Shown here: positions 32,173 to 40,855 of the stretch, one piece after another | How the letters are laid out: each line of letters begins with the position of its first letter | Position numbering within the stretch: position 1 is the first letter of the stretch | Assembly (NCBI RefSeq): GCF_039543825.1 | Contig: NZ_BAABKM010000002.1 | Coordinates: 1,892,133-1,956,132, forward strand | Origin: Nocardioides conyzicola | GTDB lineage: Bacteria; Actinomycetota; Actinomycetes; Propionibacteriales; Nocardioidaceae | Reading direction: 5' to 3' | Length of the DNA stretch: 64,000 nucleotides | The notes under the pieces: generated by a model | Databases searched by the model: none | Seen by the model: the letters and a program-made list of their open reading frames with translations, nothing else | What the model was told of the DNA's origin: nothing | Position numbers and translations under genes: made by a program

Positions 32173-33893
32173 AGGAGCAGCTTGTCCACGAACGCGCTGC
32201 TGAAGACCCGGGCGGGGTCGAGGATGTCGAGCATGGCCCGCCCGGAGTCCCAGTTGTCGTTCGTCGGATAGCCGGTCCGGAAGGTGGTCGGCACCCTGGT
32301 GTCGACCACGTCGTTCGACGTCCAGGCACCGGCCGACGTGTAGGCCCAGCCCTTCGACCACTCGGGCCGCACGTCGGCGTACGACGCGTAGTTGCTGTAG
32401 ATCCACTGCTCCATCTCGGCGTAGAACACGTCGGCGTACGGCGTGCCGGGCAGCGTCAGGATGTCCAGCCAGACCGCGCAGTCCCACTCGGGGTGGTCGG
32501 GCCGCGGCCGCAGCGCCGACAGCTGCGGTGACCGCGTGGCGCCGACGTCGGCCGGCTTGTCGAGGCCGGTGACCCGGATCTCGACGGGACCGTTCATCGG
32601 GAACCTGCCCTGGCTGCGGAAGTCGGCGAGCCGGGCCGAGTAGCGGGACGTGAACTCCTGGATGACCCGCTGCACGTCGGCGCGCTTGCAGACGATCGCG
32701 TAGCCGTTGGCGGTCACCCGCAGCGTGGACGGCCGCACGTAGAGGAGCAGGTTCTTCGACCAGCCCCAGATGTCGTAGGTGAAGGTGGTGACCAGGCCGG
32801 CCGCGACGATGTTGTAGTTGAGCGGGCCGAAGTCGACGACCGCTCCGGGGTTGCCCCCGATGATCTGCGCAGACAGGTCGAAGATCGACTGCGGCAGGCT
32901 GTCGCTGAAGGTGTAGTTGTACGGGCTGTTGACCTGCCGCGACAGCAGCGGCTTGGACGGTGCGACGCTCCACACCTTCAGCCACGGCTTGTCGGTGAAG
33001 GGGAACCAGATCGCCTCCACGCGGCCGGCCGAGCTCAGGTAGCTCGTGAACGTCCTGCCGCTGGAGCCCGCCGGCGCGAAGAGCTCGGTCGCCGGCACGT
33101 CGAACCAGCTCTGGCAGCGCAGCCGCTGGTTGGCGCCGGCCTGCAGCACCACCTCGGTGATGAACGAGCGGCCGACGTGCGTCATCAGGGCGCCGGCCTC
33201 GACGTCGTTGCGGTGGTAGGTCTTCAGCACGTACGACGAGGTCGCGGCGTCCCACACGACCGCGGTGATCTGCTGCACCAGGTTGCTGATGGAGCCGTAC
33301 GTGTGGCCGGCCGGCTTCGTCTCACCGGTCTTCGGTACGGCGGTGCCGTGGCCGTCGATCGCGAGCACGCCCCCGACCGTCAGGTCGCCGGGGGCGGGGG
33401 AGGCCGTGATGCCGAGGCCGGCCGCCTCGAGCGCGGTCATCATCGCCAGCATCGTGGCGCCGGTCTGCACCCGGACCCGCGAGCTGCTCGTGTCCACAGA
33501 GATAGCCGTCAGCTTGGTCTTGGTGTCGACGAGCACGACCTTCGCGGCGTCGCTGCCGTTGACGGCGAGGGAGAGGGGCGACCAGTTGTGCGAGCTGCCC
33601 TTGGCACGCAGCCGCCAGCCGTTGGCCCGGGCCCAGTTGGCGAGCGTGACGACGTCCGCGGGCGTGTTCGGCGTGCACGTCCAGACGGCGTCGACGGAGA
33701 TGGCGCCCGACCAGTTCTTGTAGGCCTGCTGGAAGAGCGGGATGCCGCCGGGGAAGGACGGTGGGGTCGGCAGCGCCGACTGGGCCGCGGGGATCTGCTC
33801 GAACGGGATCCAGGCGGCGACGCCGACTGCCGCGACGCCCTGCATCAGGCGCCGTCGGGACAGTCCTCGTGCGCGCTCGTCGTCGTCACTCAT
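32169..33893 (-). CDS. Type II cholesterol oxidase (VAO family), Tat-exported
   Basis: 574 residues. A twin-arginine signal peptide (LSRRRLMQGVAAVGVAAW) begins the protein. The VAO-type FAD domain contains LRAKGSSHNWSPLSLAVNG and GGVLAIDGHGTAVP, where His182 matches the residue that covalently holds FAD in Brevibacterium BCO2. The large C-terminal half corresponds to the cholesterol-oxidase substrate-binding domain. The enzyme oxidises and isomerises cholesterol to cholest-4-en-3-one outside the membrane. ATG at 33893 is chosen since it directly precedes the Tat segment. KstR-like and CRP-like sites lie upstream. Confidence 0.88.
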   Translation of the reverse strand: MSDDDERARGLSRRRLMQGVAAVGVAAWIPFEQIPAAQSALPTPPSFPGGIPLFQQAYKNWSGAISVDAVWTCTPNTPADVVTLANWARANGWRLRAKGSSHNWSPLSLAVNGSDAAKVVLVDTKTKLTAISVDTSSSRVRVQTGATMLAMMTALEAAGLGITASPAPGDLTVGGVLAIDGHGTAVPKTGETKPAGHTYGSISNLVQQITAVVWDAATSSYVLKTYHRNDVEAGALMTHVGRSFITEVVLQAGANQRLRCQSWFDVPATELFAPAGSSGRTFTSYLSSAGRVEAIWFPFTDKPWLKVWSVAPSKPLLSRQVNSPYNYTFSDSLPQSIFDLSAQIIGGNPGAVVDFGPLNYNIVAAGLVTTFTYDIWGWSKNLLLYVRPSTLRVTANGYAIVCKRADVQRVIQEFTSRYSARLADFRSQGRFPMNGPVEIRVTGLDKPADVGATRSPQLSALRPRPDHPEWDCAVWLDILTLPGTPYADVFYAEMEQWIYSNYASYADVRPEWSKGWAYTSAGAWTSNDVVDTRVPTTFRTGYPTNDNWDSGRAMLDILDPARVFSSAFVDKLLL

Positions 33894-33933
33894 GATGCGG
33901 TGCTCCCTCAGCCGGTCTGTCCCCACATCCCGG

Positions 33934-33949
33934 TGTGACGCCCGTCACT
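33934..33949. promoter_or_regulatory. CRP/GlxR-like site in the cholesterol oxidase promoter
   Basis: TGTGA-N6-TCACT, with the inner palindrome GTGACG-CC-CGTCAC. It overlaps the KstR-like site by one base and lies 41 bases before the cholesterol oxidase ATG. Confidence 0.55.
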
Positions 33950-33962
33950 GTAACGAGTTCTA
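33949..33962. promoter_or_regulatory. KstR-like operator (site 1)
   Basis: TGTAACGAGTTCTA is a full match to TNNAACNNGTTNNA, the published operator pattern of the mycobacterial cholesterol-catabolism repressor KstR. It lies between the divergent cholesterol oxidase and acyl-CoA dehydrogenase genes and could control both. Confidence 0.6.
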
Positions 33963-34021
33963 GTTTTGCCGGCTGTGGTCCGTTCGGGTCATTTCCGGGC
34001 CAGGGGTGCGGGGCCGCTCGG

Positions 34022-34027
34022 TAGCCT
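34022..34027 (+). promoter_or_regulatory. Leaderless-type -10 element of the acyl-CoA dehydrogenase gene
   Basis: TAGCCT seven bases before the GTG at 34035. The KstR-like site lies about 60 bases further upstream. Confidence 0.55.
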
Positions 34028-34034
34028 GCGACAC

Positions 34035-35264
34035 GTGAGCACCCCCGAACCCACGCAGCCCTCGTTCGACCTCGGCCAGGACCACCTCGACCTCCGCGAC
34101 TGGCTGCACGGCTTCGCCGCCGACGTGATCCGGCCCGCCGCGTCGGAGTGGGACGAGAAGGAGGAGTTCCCCTGGCCGGTCCTCGAGGAGGCCGCCAAGG
34201 CGGGCATCTACTCGGTGGACTTCATCGTCGCGCAGGCGCTCGACGAGACCGGCCTCGGCTTCCCGATCGCGATGGAGGAGCTCTTCTGGGGCGACGCCGG
34301 GATCGGCCTCTCCATCGTCGGCACCTCACTCGCGGCGGCCGGCGTACGCGCCAACGGCACCGACGAGCAGGTCGCCGAGTGGGTGCCGCAGATGTACGGC
34401 GCACCCGGCGACCTCAAGCTCGGCGCGTTCTGCTCCTCCGAGCCGGACGCCGGCTCCGACGTCGGCGCGATGCGCACCCGGGCGACGTACGACGAGGCGA
34501 CCGACGAGTGGGTCCTCAACGGCACCAAGACCTGGGCGACCAACGGCGGCATCGCCGACGTCCACGTGGTCACCGCCGTGGTCGACCCCGAGCTGCGGAC
34601 CCGCGGCCAGGCGTCGTTCGTCGTTCCGCCGGGCACGAAGGGACTGAGCCAGGGGCAGAAGTTCCACAAGCACGGCATCCGCGCCTCCCACACCGCCGAG
34701 GTGGTCCTCGACCAGGTGCGCATCCCCGGGCGCTGCCTGCTCGGCGGCAAGGAGAAGCTGGACGCCCGCCTGGCCCGGGCCCGCGAAGGCACCCGCGCCG
34801 GTGGCAACGCGTCCATGGCGACCTTCGAGCGCACCCGGCCCGCGGTCGGTGCCCAGGCGATCGGCATCGCCCGCGCGGCCTACGAGGTGGCCCTCGACTA
34901 CGCGAAGACCCGCGAGCAGTTCGGCAAGCCGATCATCGAGAACCAGGCGATCGCCTTCATGCTCGCCGACATGGCCGTCTCGATCGAGGCCTCCCGGCTG
35001 CTCGTGTGGCGGGCGGCCTGGATGGCGCGGCAGGGCAAGAAGTTCGAGAAGGCCGAGGGCTCGATGTCCAAGCTCTTCGCTGGGGAGACCGCGGTCAAGG
35101 TGACCGAGCGCGCCATGCAGATCCTCGGCGGCAACGGCTTCACCCGCGAGTACCCCGTCGAGCGGTTCGCCCGCGACGCCAAGATCTACACGATCTTCGA
35201 GGGCACGTCCGAGATCCAGCGGCTGGTGATCGCGCGCGCCGTCTCGGGGGCGCCCATCCGGTGA
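34035..35264 (+). CDS. Acyl-CoA dehydrogenase (FadE type)
   Basis: 409 residues with the complete acyl-CoA dehydrogenase layout: [20 protein letters not shown] and [14 protein letters not shown] for FAD and substrate, [20 protein letters not shown], and the C-terminal [20 protein letters not shown] with [13 protein letters not shown]. Residues after EG match the family; the catalytic base region is intact. In a steroid context it may act on the cholesterol side chain or on propionyl/acyl intermediates, but that is inference from the adjacent cholesterol oxidase and the KstR-like operator. It overlaps the next gene by four bases (GTGA). Confidence 0.92.
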   Translation: MSTPEPTQPSFDLGQDHLDLRDWLHGFAADVIRPAASEWDEKEEFPWPVLEEAAKAGIYSVDFIVAQALDETGLGFPIAMEELFWGDAGIGLSIVGTSLAAAGVRANGTDEQVAEWVPQMYGAPGDLKLGAFCSSEPDAGSDVGAMRTRATYDEATDEWVLNGTKTWATNGGIADVHVVTAVVDPELRTRGQASFVVPPGTKGLSQGQKFHKHGIRASHTAEVVLDQVRIPGRCLLGGKEKLDARLARAREGTRAGGNASMATFERTRPAVGAQAIGIARAAYEVALDYAKTREQFGKPIIENQAIAFMLADMAVSIEASRLLVWRAAWMARQGKKFEKAEGSMSKLFAGETAVKVTERAMQILGGNGFTREYPVERFARDAKIYTIFEGTSEIQRLVIARAVSGAPIR

Positions 35265-35842
35265 GCCGCTTCTGCGGCCACATCGCCGGCGTCGGCACCA
35301 CCAGCGGGGTCCGCGTGGTCGTCGGCCGGTGGGACGAGTCGCCGTACGGCGTGTTCGCGGACGTGATGGTCGAGACCGCCGACGGGCACCGGGTGCTGCT
35401 CGCGCCGACGCAGGAGGTCGCCGAGTTCGTGGCGTCGACCTACACGTTCGACGAGGTGCGGATCGAGCCGATCACCCTCAACGGCTGGGTCCTGAGCTCC
35501 GCCTCTCTGTCGCTCTCGCTGGCGCTGGGCGCTCGCACCGGACTCGGCCGGCTGCTGCGGCTGGTGCCGGCACGGCTCGCGGAGAGTCCTGCCTGGTGCA
35601 CGGTCACCGACCCGGTCGCCCGCATCGTGCTGCGGGGCGTGCGCACGCGCGGGACCGCCGGCAACGGCCGTCGCGAGTGGTACGGCGCGACCGACGTGCA
35701 CGCGATCACCGCGGCGACCGGCAGCTTCGACGGCGCCGACCTCGGGACGCTCACGCCGGTCACCCCGGCGCCACGCTTCGGCTTCTCGTCGACCCCGAAG
35801 CGGCCGTCGGTGACGGCCGTCGTCACCACCGTCAGCGAGTAG
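35261..35842 (+). CDS. Conserved protein of unknown function, coupled to fadE
   Basis: 193 residues, no membrane segment or signal peptide. The sequence is beta-rich ([43 protein letters not shown]) with a basic middle. Homologous proteins of this length are familiar to me from actinobacteria, but I know no function. GTG at 35261 overlaps the acyl-CoA dehydrogenase stop. It ends with an 11-base overlap with the convergent LLM gene. The coupling suggests a role in the same lipid or steroid pathway. Confidence 0.72.
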   Translation: MSRFCGHIAGVGTTSGVRVVVGRWDESPYGVFADVMVETADGHRVLLAPTQEVAEFVASTYTFDEVRIEPITLNGWVLSSASLSLSLALGARTGLGRLLRLVPARLAESPAWCTVTDPVARIVLRGVRTRGTAGNGRREWYGATDVHAITAATGSFDGADLGTLTPVTPAPRFGFSSTPKRPSVTAVVTTVSE

Positions 35843-36803
35843 CCCGCACGGCCGGCAGCACCGTCTCGCACACCGCGCGCAGGCTCTCCCAGGACGGCTC
35901 CGCCGGGAGCCCGCCGCAGGCGGGGTGGCTGGTGACCAGCCGGACCTCGCCGGAGCGACAGCGCTCGATGAGGTCGTCGGCGCTGACGACGAGGTAGACG
36001 CCGGCCGCGCGCATCTCCTCCACGGTGCGCGAGTGGTCGACGACGTACGACCCGGCCTCGCCGTGCCACTCCTGGTACGCCGTCGCGTCGGCGAGGAGGT
36101 GGTGCCCGTAGCGCTCCCAGAAGTCGTCGGGCCGCTGGGCGCAGAAGACGTTCGCCGGACCACCGTCGGGTGCCTGCAGCACGAAGCCCGGCTCGCGTCC
36201 AGTCTCGCGCGCGGTCTCCTCGTAGATCCGCTTCAGCTCGTCAGAGCCGTGCTGGGGCTGGAAGTTGAGCCCCAGGCGCGCCGCCCGCCGCGCCGCCGCG
36301 GGCGAGCCGCCGCCGTAGAAGAGGAAGGGGTGCGGCTGGGAGTACGGCGCAGGGGTGGTCGTCCCGGACGACCATGCGTCGAGCACCGCGGTGATGCGCT
36401 CCTCGATGTCCGCGCCGCGGCCGGCCCAGGAGCGGCCGTAGAGCTCGTACTCCACCGGCCGGTAGCCGAGCCCGAACGTGTAGGCCACCCGGCCCTTGCT
36501 GAGGTGGTCGAGGACCGCGATGTCCTCGGCCAGCCGCACCGGCTCGTAGAGATTCACCAGCAGCGCGGAGACCGTGATCGGCACCGTGCTGGTCACCGCC
36601 GCGAACGCCGAGGCCACGAGCAGCGGGCTGGGCAGGTAGCCGTCGTCGGCCGCGTGGTGCTCGGAGATCATCAGCGCGTCCATGCCGTGGGCGTCGACGT
36701 ACGCCGCCTGCTCGACCGCACGGGCGAAGATCTCCTGGCGCGTGGCCGGGTCGGCGCCCGGGGCGCGGAAGTCGTAGCGGGTGGCGAACTGGGTGCGGGG
36801 CAT
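35832..36803 (-). CDS. LLM-class flavin/F420-dependent oxidoreductase
   Basis: 323 residues, luciferase-like family: QFATRYDFRAPGADPATRQE, MDALMISEHHAADDGYLPSP, and RVAYTFGLGYRPVEYELYGR. The pattern GYRPVEYELYG with a late PANVFCAQRPDDFWERYG is typical of actinobacterial enzymes that sit in lipid or steroid clusters. It may use F420. A perfect KstR-type palindrome lies 23 bases before the ATG. Its stop overlaps the gene coupled to fadE by 11 bases. Confidence 0.88.
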   Translation of the reverse strand: MPRTQFATRYDFRAPGADPATRQEIFARAVEQAAYVDAHGMDALMISEHHAADDGYLPSPLLVASAFAAVTSTVPITVSALLVNLYEPVRLAEDIAVLDHLSKGRVAYTFGLGYRPVEYELYGRSWAGRGADIEERITAVLDAWSSGTTTPAPYSQPHPFLFYGGGSPAAARRAARLGLNFQPQHGSDELKRIYEETARETGREPGFVLQAPDGGPANVFCAQRPDDFWERYGHHLLADATAYQEWHGEAGSYVVDHSRTVEEMRAAGVYLVVSADDLIERCRSGEVRLVTSHPACGGLPAEPSWESLRAVCETVLPAVRATR

Positions 36804-36964
36804 GGGCTCAGCCTCCCAGACCGACTGGAACTTGTTCTAGTTCCGCGTCGCGCGACCGGACTGGACCGGGTCTGCCCCAAATGAGGTAGCCGTCGCGGGT
36901 GCTGGTCGCACCCGATCTCGGACTGCGAACAGTGACACCAGGAGGAAGGGGAGCTCCGATGTCA
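36804..36964. other. Promoter region of the LLM gene
   Basis: 161 bases between two minus-strand genes. Besides the KstR-like site it holds a short hairpin GGGTGC-TGGTC-GCACCC around 36897-36913, which could end transcription of the GNAT gene. The purine-rich GGAGGAAGGGGAG near 36941 has no sensible plus-strand gene behind it. Confidence 0.4.
36826..36839. promoter_or_regulatory. KstR-like operator (site 2)
   Basis: TGGAACTTGTTCTA also fits TNNAACNNGTTNNA exactly. It lies 23 bases before the start of the LLM gene, in the core promoter, as expected for a repressor. Confidence 0.6.
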
Positions 36965-37870
36965 TCAGAGGTTGATCGCCCGGTTGACCCAGGTCTGGGT
37001 CACGACCATCCCGACCCGTTCGTAGAGGCCGAGCGCGCCGGTGCGCGAGTCGGTGTTGAGTCCCGAGGTCGTGGCGCCGTGCGCCCGGGCCGCGGCGAAG
37101 GCGTCGACGAGCATCGCCTGGGCGATCCCCTGTCCACGCTGGTCCTTGCGGGTCGCGATCCGGTCGACGTAGCCCTCGGTGCCGACCGGACGGACGACGG
37201 TCGCTCCCACCGCCACGCCGTCGGCGTCCGTGACCAGGCGGAGGTTCCACGGCTCGAACCCCGGACGTTCGACGGTGCGCGAGAGGAAGTCCTCGAACGG
37301 CTCGCGGTCGCGCACCGACCACTCCAGGAACGCGTCCTCGAGCACGGTCCAGCAGGCCTCGTAGTCGTCGGGCGTCGCCTCGCGGATCGTGTAGCCGGCC
37401 GGCAGCGCGCGCTCGGGCACGGTCGCCCCCTCGGGCAGCTGGAGCACCCAGCTCTCCCAGCGGACGTGGTAGCCGAGCGCCTCGAGGAGGCGGTCGCCGT
37501 CGGAGCCGCGCGGCACCGGCATCCCGACGACGGAGGCGCCGGCGGCCCGCGCCCGTGCCTGCATCCAGCCGGCCAGCACGGTGCCGATGCCGCGCCCCCG
37601 GTAGTCGGGGTGCACGGCGGCGTCACCGCGGTCGGCGCCCATGTGCTCGGCGTACGCGACCAGTGCCTCGCCGTCGAAGACACCGATCGTGCTGGCGCTG
37701 ACGTCGTACGACGGCCGCTGCCAGTCACCGACGATGTCGCCCTCCTCGATCCCGATCTCGCCGGTGTCATGGCTCTCCTGCGCCGCCATCACCTCGAAGA
37801 CCGCGCGGGCGTCGGACATCACCAGAGGCCGACCGGACAGACCGGCGGGCACGTCGAGCGTCTCGGACAT
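36965..37870 (-). CDS. Double GNAT N-acetyltransferase (MshD-like architecture)
   Basis: 301 residues with two GNAT halves. The first contains DAAVHPDYRGRGIGTVLAGW, with the acetyl-CoA-binding R/Q-x-x-G-x-G/A loop, and the second VDRIATRKDQRGQGIAQAML followed by LNTDSRTGALGLYERVGM. Such double domains occur in mycothiol synthase (MshD) and relatives. The sequence is not clearly MshD itself, so the substrate is open. It diverges from the DUF1800 gene with a short gap. Confidence 0.83.
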   Translation of the reverse strand: MSETLDVPAGLSGRPLVMSDARAVFEVMAAQESHDTGEIGIEEGDIVGDWQRPSYDVSASTIGVFDGEALVAYAEHMGADRGDAAVHPDYRGRGIGTVLAGWMQARARAAGASVVGMPVPRGSDGDRLLEALGYHVRWESWVLQLPEGATVPERALPAGYTIREATPDDYEACWTVLEDAFLEWSVRDREPFEDFLSRTVERPGFEPWNLRLVTDADGVAVGATVVRPVGTEGYVDRIATRKDQRGQGIAQAMLVDAFAAARAHGATTSGLNTDSRTGALGLYERVGMVVTQTWVNRAINL

Positions 37871-37928
37871 GGACGCCAGTGTCGCGCAACCGGGCTGGCC
37901 ACGTCCGCCTCTTTTCGGAGCGTGCGAG

Positions 37929-39425
37929 ATGGCGACTGACCAGGCCTCCCGCGTGTCGGCGCCGAGGGCGGTCTCGTACCGACCCGGCAGCTACCCCCGC
38001 ACCCAGGTGCTCCGCGAGCCTGCCCGCCACCTCGTCAACCGGTTCAGCTACGGCATCACGCCGCAGCTCGCTGCCGAGGTCCGCGCAGCCGGCGGCCACC
38101 TCGCCTGGTTCGACCGCCAGCTCGCCTCGGCGTACGACGGCAGCGCCGACAACCTCTGTGACTGGTGGCCGGACCTGCACCGGGACGCCACCGACCTCTT
38201 CAACCGCACGACCAGCGGCGTACGCGGCGGCTGGGAGGTCATGTACGACTACGGCAACCGCACGATGATGCGCCGGATGACGTCGCCGCGGCAGGTGCTC
38301 GAGGTGATGACGGAGTTCTGGGAGAACCACTTCCACGTCGCCACGAGCTCCGACAACATCTACGTCTTCCGGACCGGGTACGGCGAGGTCGTCCGCCGGC
38401 ACGCGCTCGGGCGCTTCGACGAGCTGCTGCCCGCCGCCGTGCTGCACCCGGCGATGCTGATGTTCCTCGGGGCCGCGCGCTCGACCAAGGCGCACCCCAA
38501 CGAGAACCTCGGCCGCGAGCTGCTCGAGCTCCACACCGTCGGCGTCGGCAGCTACGGCGAGGACGACGTGAAGAGCTCGGCCCGGATCCTGACCGGCAAC
38601 CGGGTCGACCTGTACCGGACCTGGGAGGCCTCGTACGTCCCCGGCGACCACTGGACCGGCCCGGTGCAGGTGATGGACTTCCAGCACCCCAACGCCGACT
38701 CCGACGGTCGCGCGGTCACCGCGGAGTACCTCTCCTACCTGGCGCACCATCCCGCGACCGCCCGCCGGATCGCGACCAAGCTGGTGCGTGCCTTCGTGAG
38801 CGACACGATCCCGGCGAGCCTCGTGGACCGGCTGGCCTCGGTCTACCTCGCCAACGACACCGCGATCGTCCCGGTGCTCAAGGCGCTGGTCCGCTCGCCG
38901 GAGTTCAGGTCGGCCGTGGACGAGAAGGTGCGCGACGGCGACGAGGACGTGCTGGCGACCTACCGCGTCCTCGGTGTCGGCGTGCGGAAGCCGAGGACGG
39001 AGGCCTCCGCCGCCAACCAGGTCTACTGGCAGACGGCGATGCTGGGGCTCGCCCCGCTGACCTGGCCGCGTCCCGACGGGCAGCCCGTCGACAACGCCTC
39101 GTGGTCCTCACCGACCCGGGCGCTGGCGTCGATGACCTTCCACTGGGACATGGTCAACGGCTGGTGGCCCGGCGACGCCGTGTCCTTCCCCCGGCCACGC
39201 TCCTGGCTGCCGCGCAATCGGCCGATCCACTTCCGGGACCTGGTCGACCACCTGTCCCGACGGCTGCTGCACCGACCGTCGACGGGGGCGCTGCTCAAGG
39301 CCTGCTGCCAGGCCGCCGAGCTCCGGCCCGAGAGCCGGGTCGCGCGCAGCTCCCCGCTCTTCCGCGAGGCCTGGCCGCGGGTCCTCGCGACGATCCTCGA
39401 CAGCCCGACCTTCTACCAGCGCTGA
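37929..39425 (+). CDS. DUF1800 protein
   Basis: 498 residues covering the DUF1800 family: HLVNRFSYGITPQLAAEVRA near the start, VLEVMTEFWENHFHVATSS, the most conserved part NENLGRELLELHTVGVGSYG with DVKSSARILTG, and HPATARRIATKLVRAFVSD. No obvious signal peptide, although the partner has a Tat signal. Function unknown; members nearly always pair with a DUF1501 protein, as here, 25 bases downstream. The ATG at 37929 lacks a strong ribosome-binding site. Confidence 0.93.
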   Translation: MATDQASRVSAPRAVSYRPGSYPRTQVLREPARHLVNRFSYGITPQLAAEVRAAGGHLAWFDRQLASAYDGSADNLCDWWPDLHRDATDLFNRTTSGVRGGWEVMYDYGNRTMMRRMTSPRQVLEVMTEFWENHFHVATSSDNIYVFRTGYGEVVRRHALGRFDELLPAAVLHPAMLMFLGAARSTKAHPNENLGRELLELHTVGVGSYGEDDVKSSARILTGNRVDLYRTWEASYVPGDHWTGPVQVMDFQHPNADSDGRAVTAEYLSYLAHHPATARRIATKLVRAFVSDTIPASLVDRLASVYLANDTAIVPVLKALVRSPEFRSAVDEKVRDGDEDVLATYRVLGVGVRKPRTEASAANQVYWQTAMLGLAPLTWPRPDGQPVDNASWSSPTRALASMTFHWDMVNGWWPGDAVSFPRPRSWLPRNRPIHFRDLVDHLSRRLLHRPSTGALLKACCQAAELRPESRVARSSPLFREAWPRVLATILDSPTFYQR

Positions 39426-39450
39426 CCTGCGCGCCGACCGAGGAGACCTC

Positions 39451-40779
39451 ATGAGCGCCCTGCCTGATGAAGCACTGTCTTTCGAGGCCGTTCCCCACGA
39501 CCCCACGCATCCCTGTGACTGCCGACCCGCCGGTCGCGACCTGAGGCAGGCCTTCGCCCCGAGCCGGCGCACGCTGCTGCGCGGTGCGGCCCTGACCGGC
39601 GCCACCACCCTGTTCGGGACGGCCGCCGTCACGACGGGTCCGACGATCGCCGCGGAGGCCGCGCCACGGCGTACGCCGACCTCGGCCGTCGTCGTGATCT
39701 CGCTGCGGGGAGCCGCCGACGGCCTGTCGCTCGTGGTCCCGCACGGCGACCCGGCGTACTACCAGGCCCGGCCCGGCATCGGCATCCAGCGGGAGGCCCT
39801 CGTCGCCGCTGACGGGTTCTTCGGGATGCACCCGGCGATGGCGCCGCTGGTCCCGATGTGGGAGGCCGGGAAGCTCGCCGCGATCCACGCGACCGGGTTG
39901 CCCGCGCCCAACCGCTCGCACTTCGCCGCGATGGAGGAGCTGGAGGACGCCGACCCGGGCTCGACCCAGCGGGTCGGGTGGCTCAACCGCCTGGTCGGAG
40001 GGGACGACGTGAGCTCCACCCTGCAGGGCCTGGTCGTCGGCCCGAGCTTGCCCGCCTCGATGCTCGGTCCGGAGCCGGTGATGTCCTTCGTCTCGCTGGA
40101 GACTGCGCGGGTGGCCGGCGGCGACCGGGCCAGCGACCCGCGCGGCATGCGGATGAAGGCCCTCCGCACCCAGTGGACCACCAGCCGGACGACCCTCGCC
40201 GGCGGGTTCCGTGAGGCCCTCGACGCTGTCGTCGACCTCGATCCCGCCCGGGCCGCCCGCAGCCGTCGTCGGCTCTACCCGGAGGGTGACCTCGGTGACG
40301 CGCTGTCGGCGGTGGCGCGCACGCTGCGCGCGGACGTCGGCGTCTCGGCGGTCACGGTCGACTGCGGCGACTGGGACATGCACGTGGGTCTGGGCAACAA
40401 CGGCGGCGGCTGGATGCAGCGCAACGCCGCCGACCTCGCCTCCGCGATCGCCGCGTTCTTCACCGACCTCGGTCCCACCGCCGACCGGGTCACCCTCGTG
40501 ACGATCAGTGAGTTCGGCCGCCGGGTGCAGGAGAACGCCAACGGCGGCCTCGACCACGGGTGGGGCAACGTGATGCTCGCCGCCGGGGCGGGCGTGAAGG
40601 GCGGCAGGTACTACGGCACCTGGCCGGGCCTGACCGACAGCCTCGATGCCGACGTGTCCGTCACGACCGACTACCGCAGCGTGCTGGCGGAGATCGTCGC
40701 GGCGCGCACGACCGCGTCCACTGCGACCGTCTTCCCGGGCTTCCGGCGGGAGCGGGTGGGGTTCATGCTCGGCCAGTAG
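39451..40779 (+). CDS. DUF1501 protein with Tat signal
   Basis: 442 residues. A twin-arginine motif (SRRTLLRGAALTGATTLFG) lies 35 residues into the protein. The DUF1501 (sulfatase/phosphatase-like fold) core includes VVVISLRGAADGLSLVVPHG, GFFGMHPAMAPLVPMWEAGK, RSHFAAMEELEDAD, VDCGDWDMHVG, and TISEFGRRVQENANGGLDHGW. These His/Asp/Glu residues resemble metal-binding positions of alkaline phosphatase-like enzymes. It is likely exported folded. It forms a pair with the DUF1800 gene. Confidence 0.92.
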   Translation: MSALPDEALSFEAVPHDPTHPCDCRPAGRDLRQAFAPSRRTLLRGAALTGATTLFGTAAVTTGPTIAAEAAPRRTPTSAVVVISLRGAADGLSLVVPHGDPAYYQARPGIGIQREALVAADGFFGMHPAMAPLVPMWEAGKLAAIHATGLPAPNRSHFAAMEELEDADPGSTQRVGWLNRLVGGDDVSSTLQGLVVGPSLPASMLGPEPVMSFVSLETARVAGGDRASDPRGMRMKALRTQWTTSRTTLAGGFREALDAVVDLDPARAARSRRRLYPEGDLGDALSAVARTLRADVGVSAVTVDCGDWDMHVGLGNNGGGWMQRNAADLASAIAAFFTDLGPTADRVTLVTISEFGRRVQENANGGLDHGWGNVMLAAGAGVKGGRYYGTWPGLTDSLDADVSVTTDYRSVLAEIVAARTTASTATVFPGFRRERVGFMLGQ

Positions 40780-40800
40780 GACCGACCCCCGACGTACGAC

Positions 40801-40831
40801 GACGGCCCGCCCCTGGTCGGGGCGGGCCGTC
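40801..40831. terminator. Bidirectional terminator hairpin
   Basis: GACGGCCCGCCCC and GGGGCGGGCCGTC form a perfect 13-base stem around a five-base loop (TGGTC). It sits between the convergent DUF1501 and YceI genes, 21 bases after one stop and 24 before the other. Confidence 0.85.
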
Positions 40832-40855
40832 GGTCGCGCAGTGTGGTGCGGTGGA

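Noticed and set aside
36941..37050. GGAGGAAGGGGAG followed by ATG (36959) on the plus strand, looking like a gene start
   Set aside because: The frame behind it is antisense to the GNAT gene and has no family features. The purine run is probably the untranslated region past the GNAT stop.
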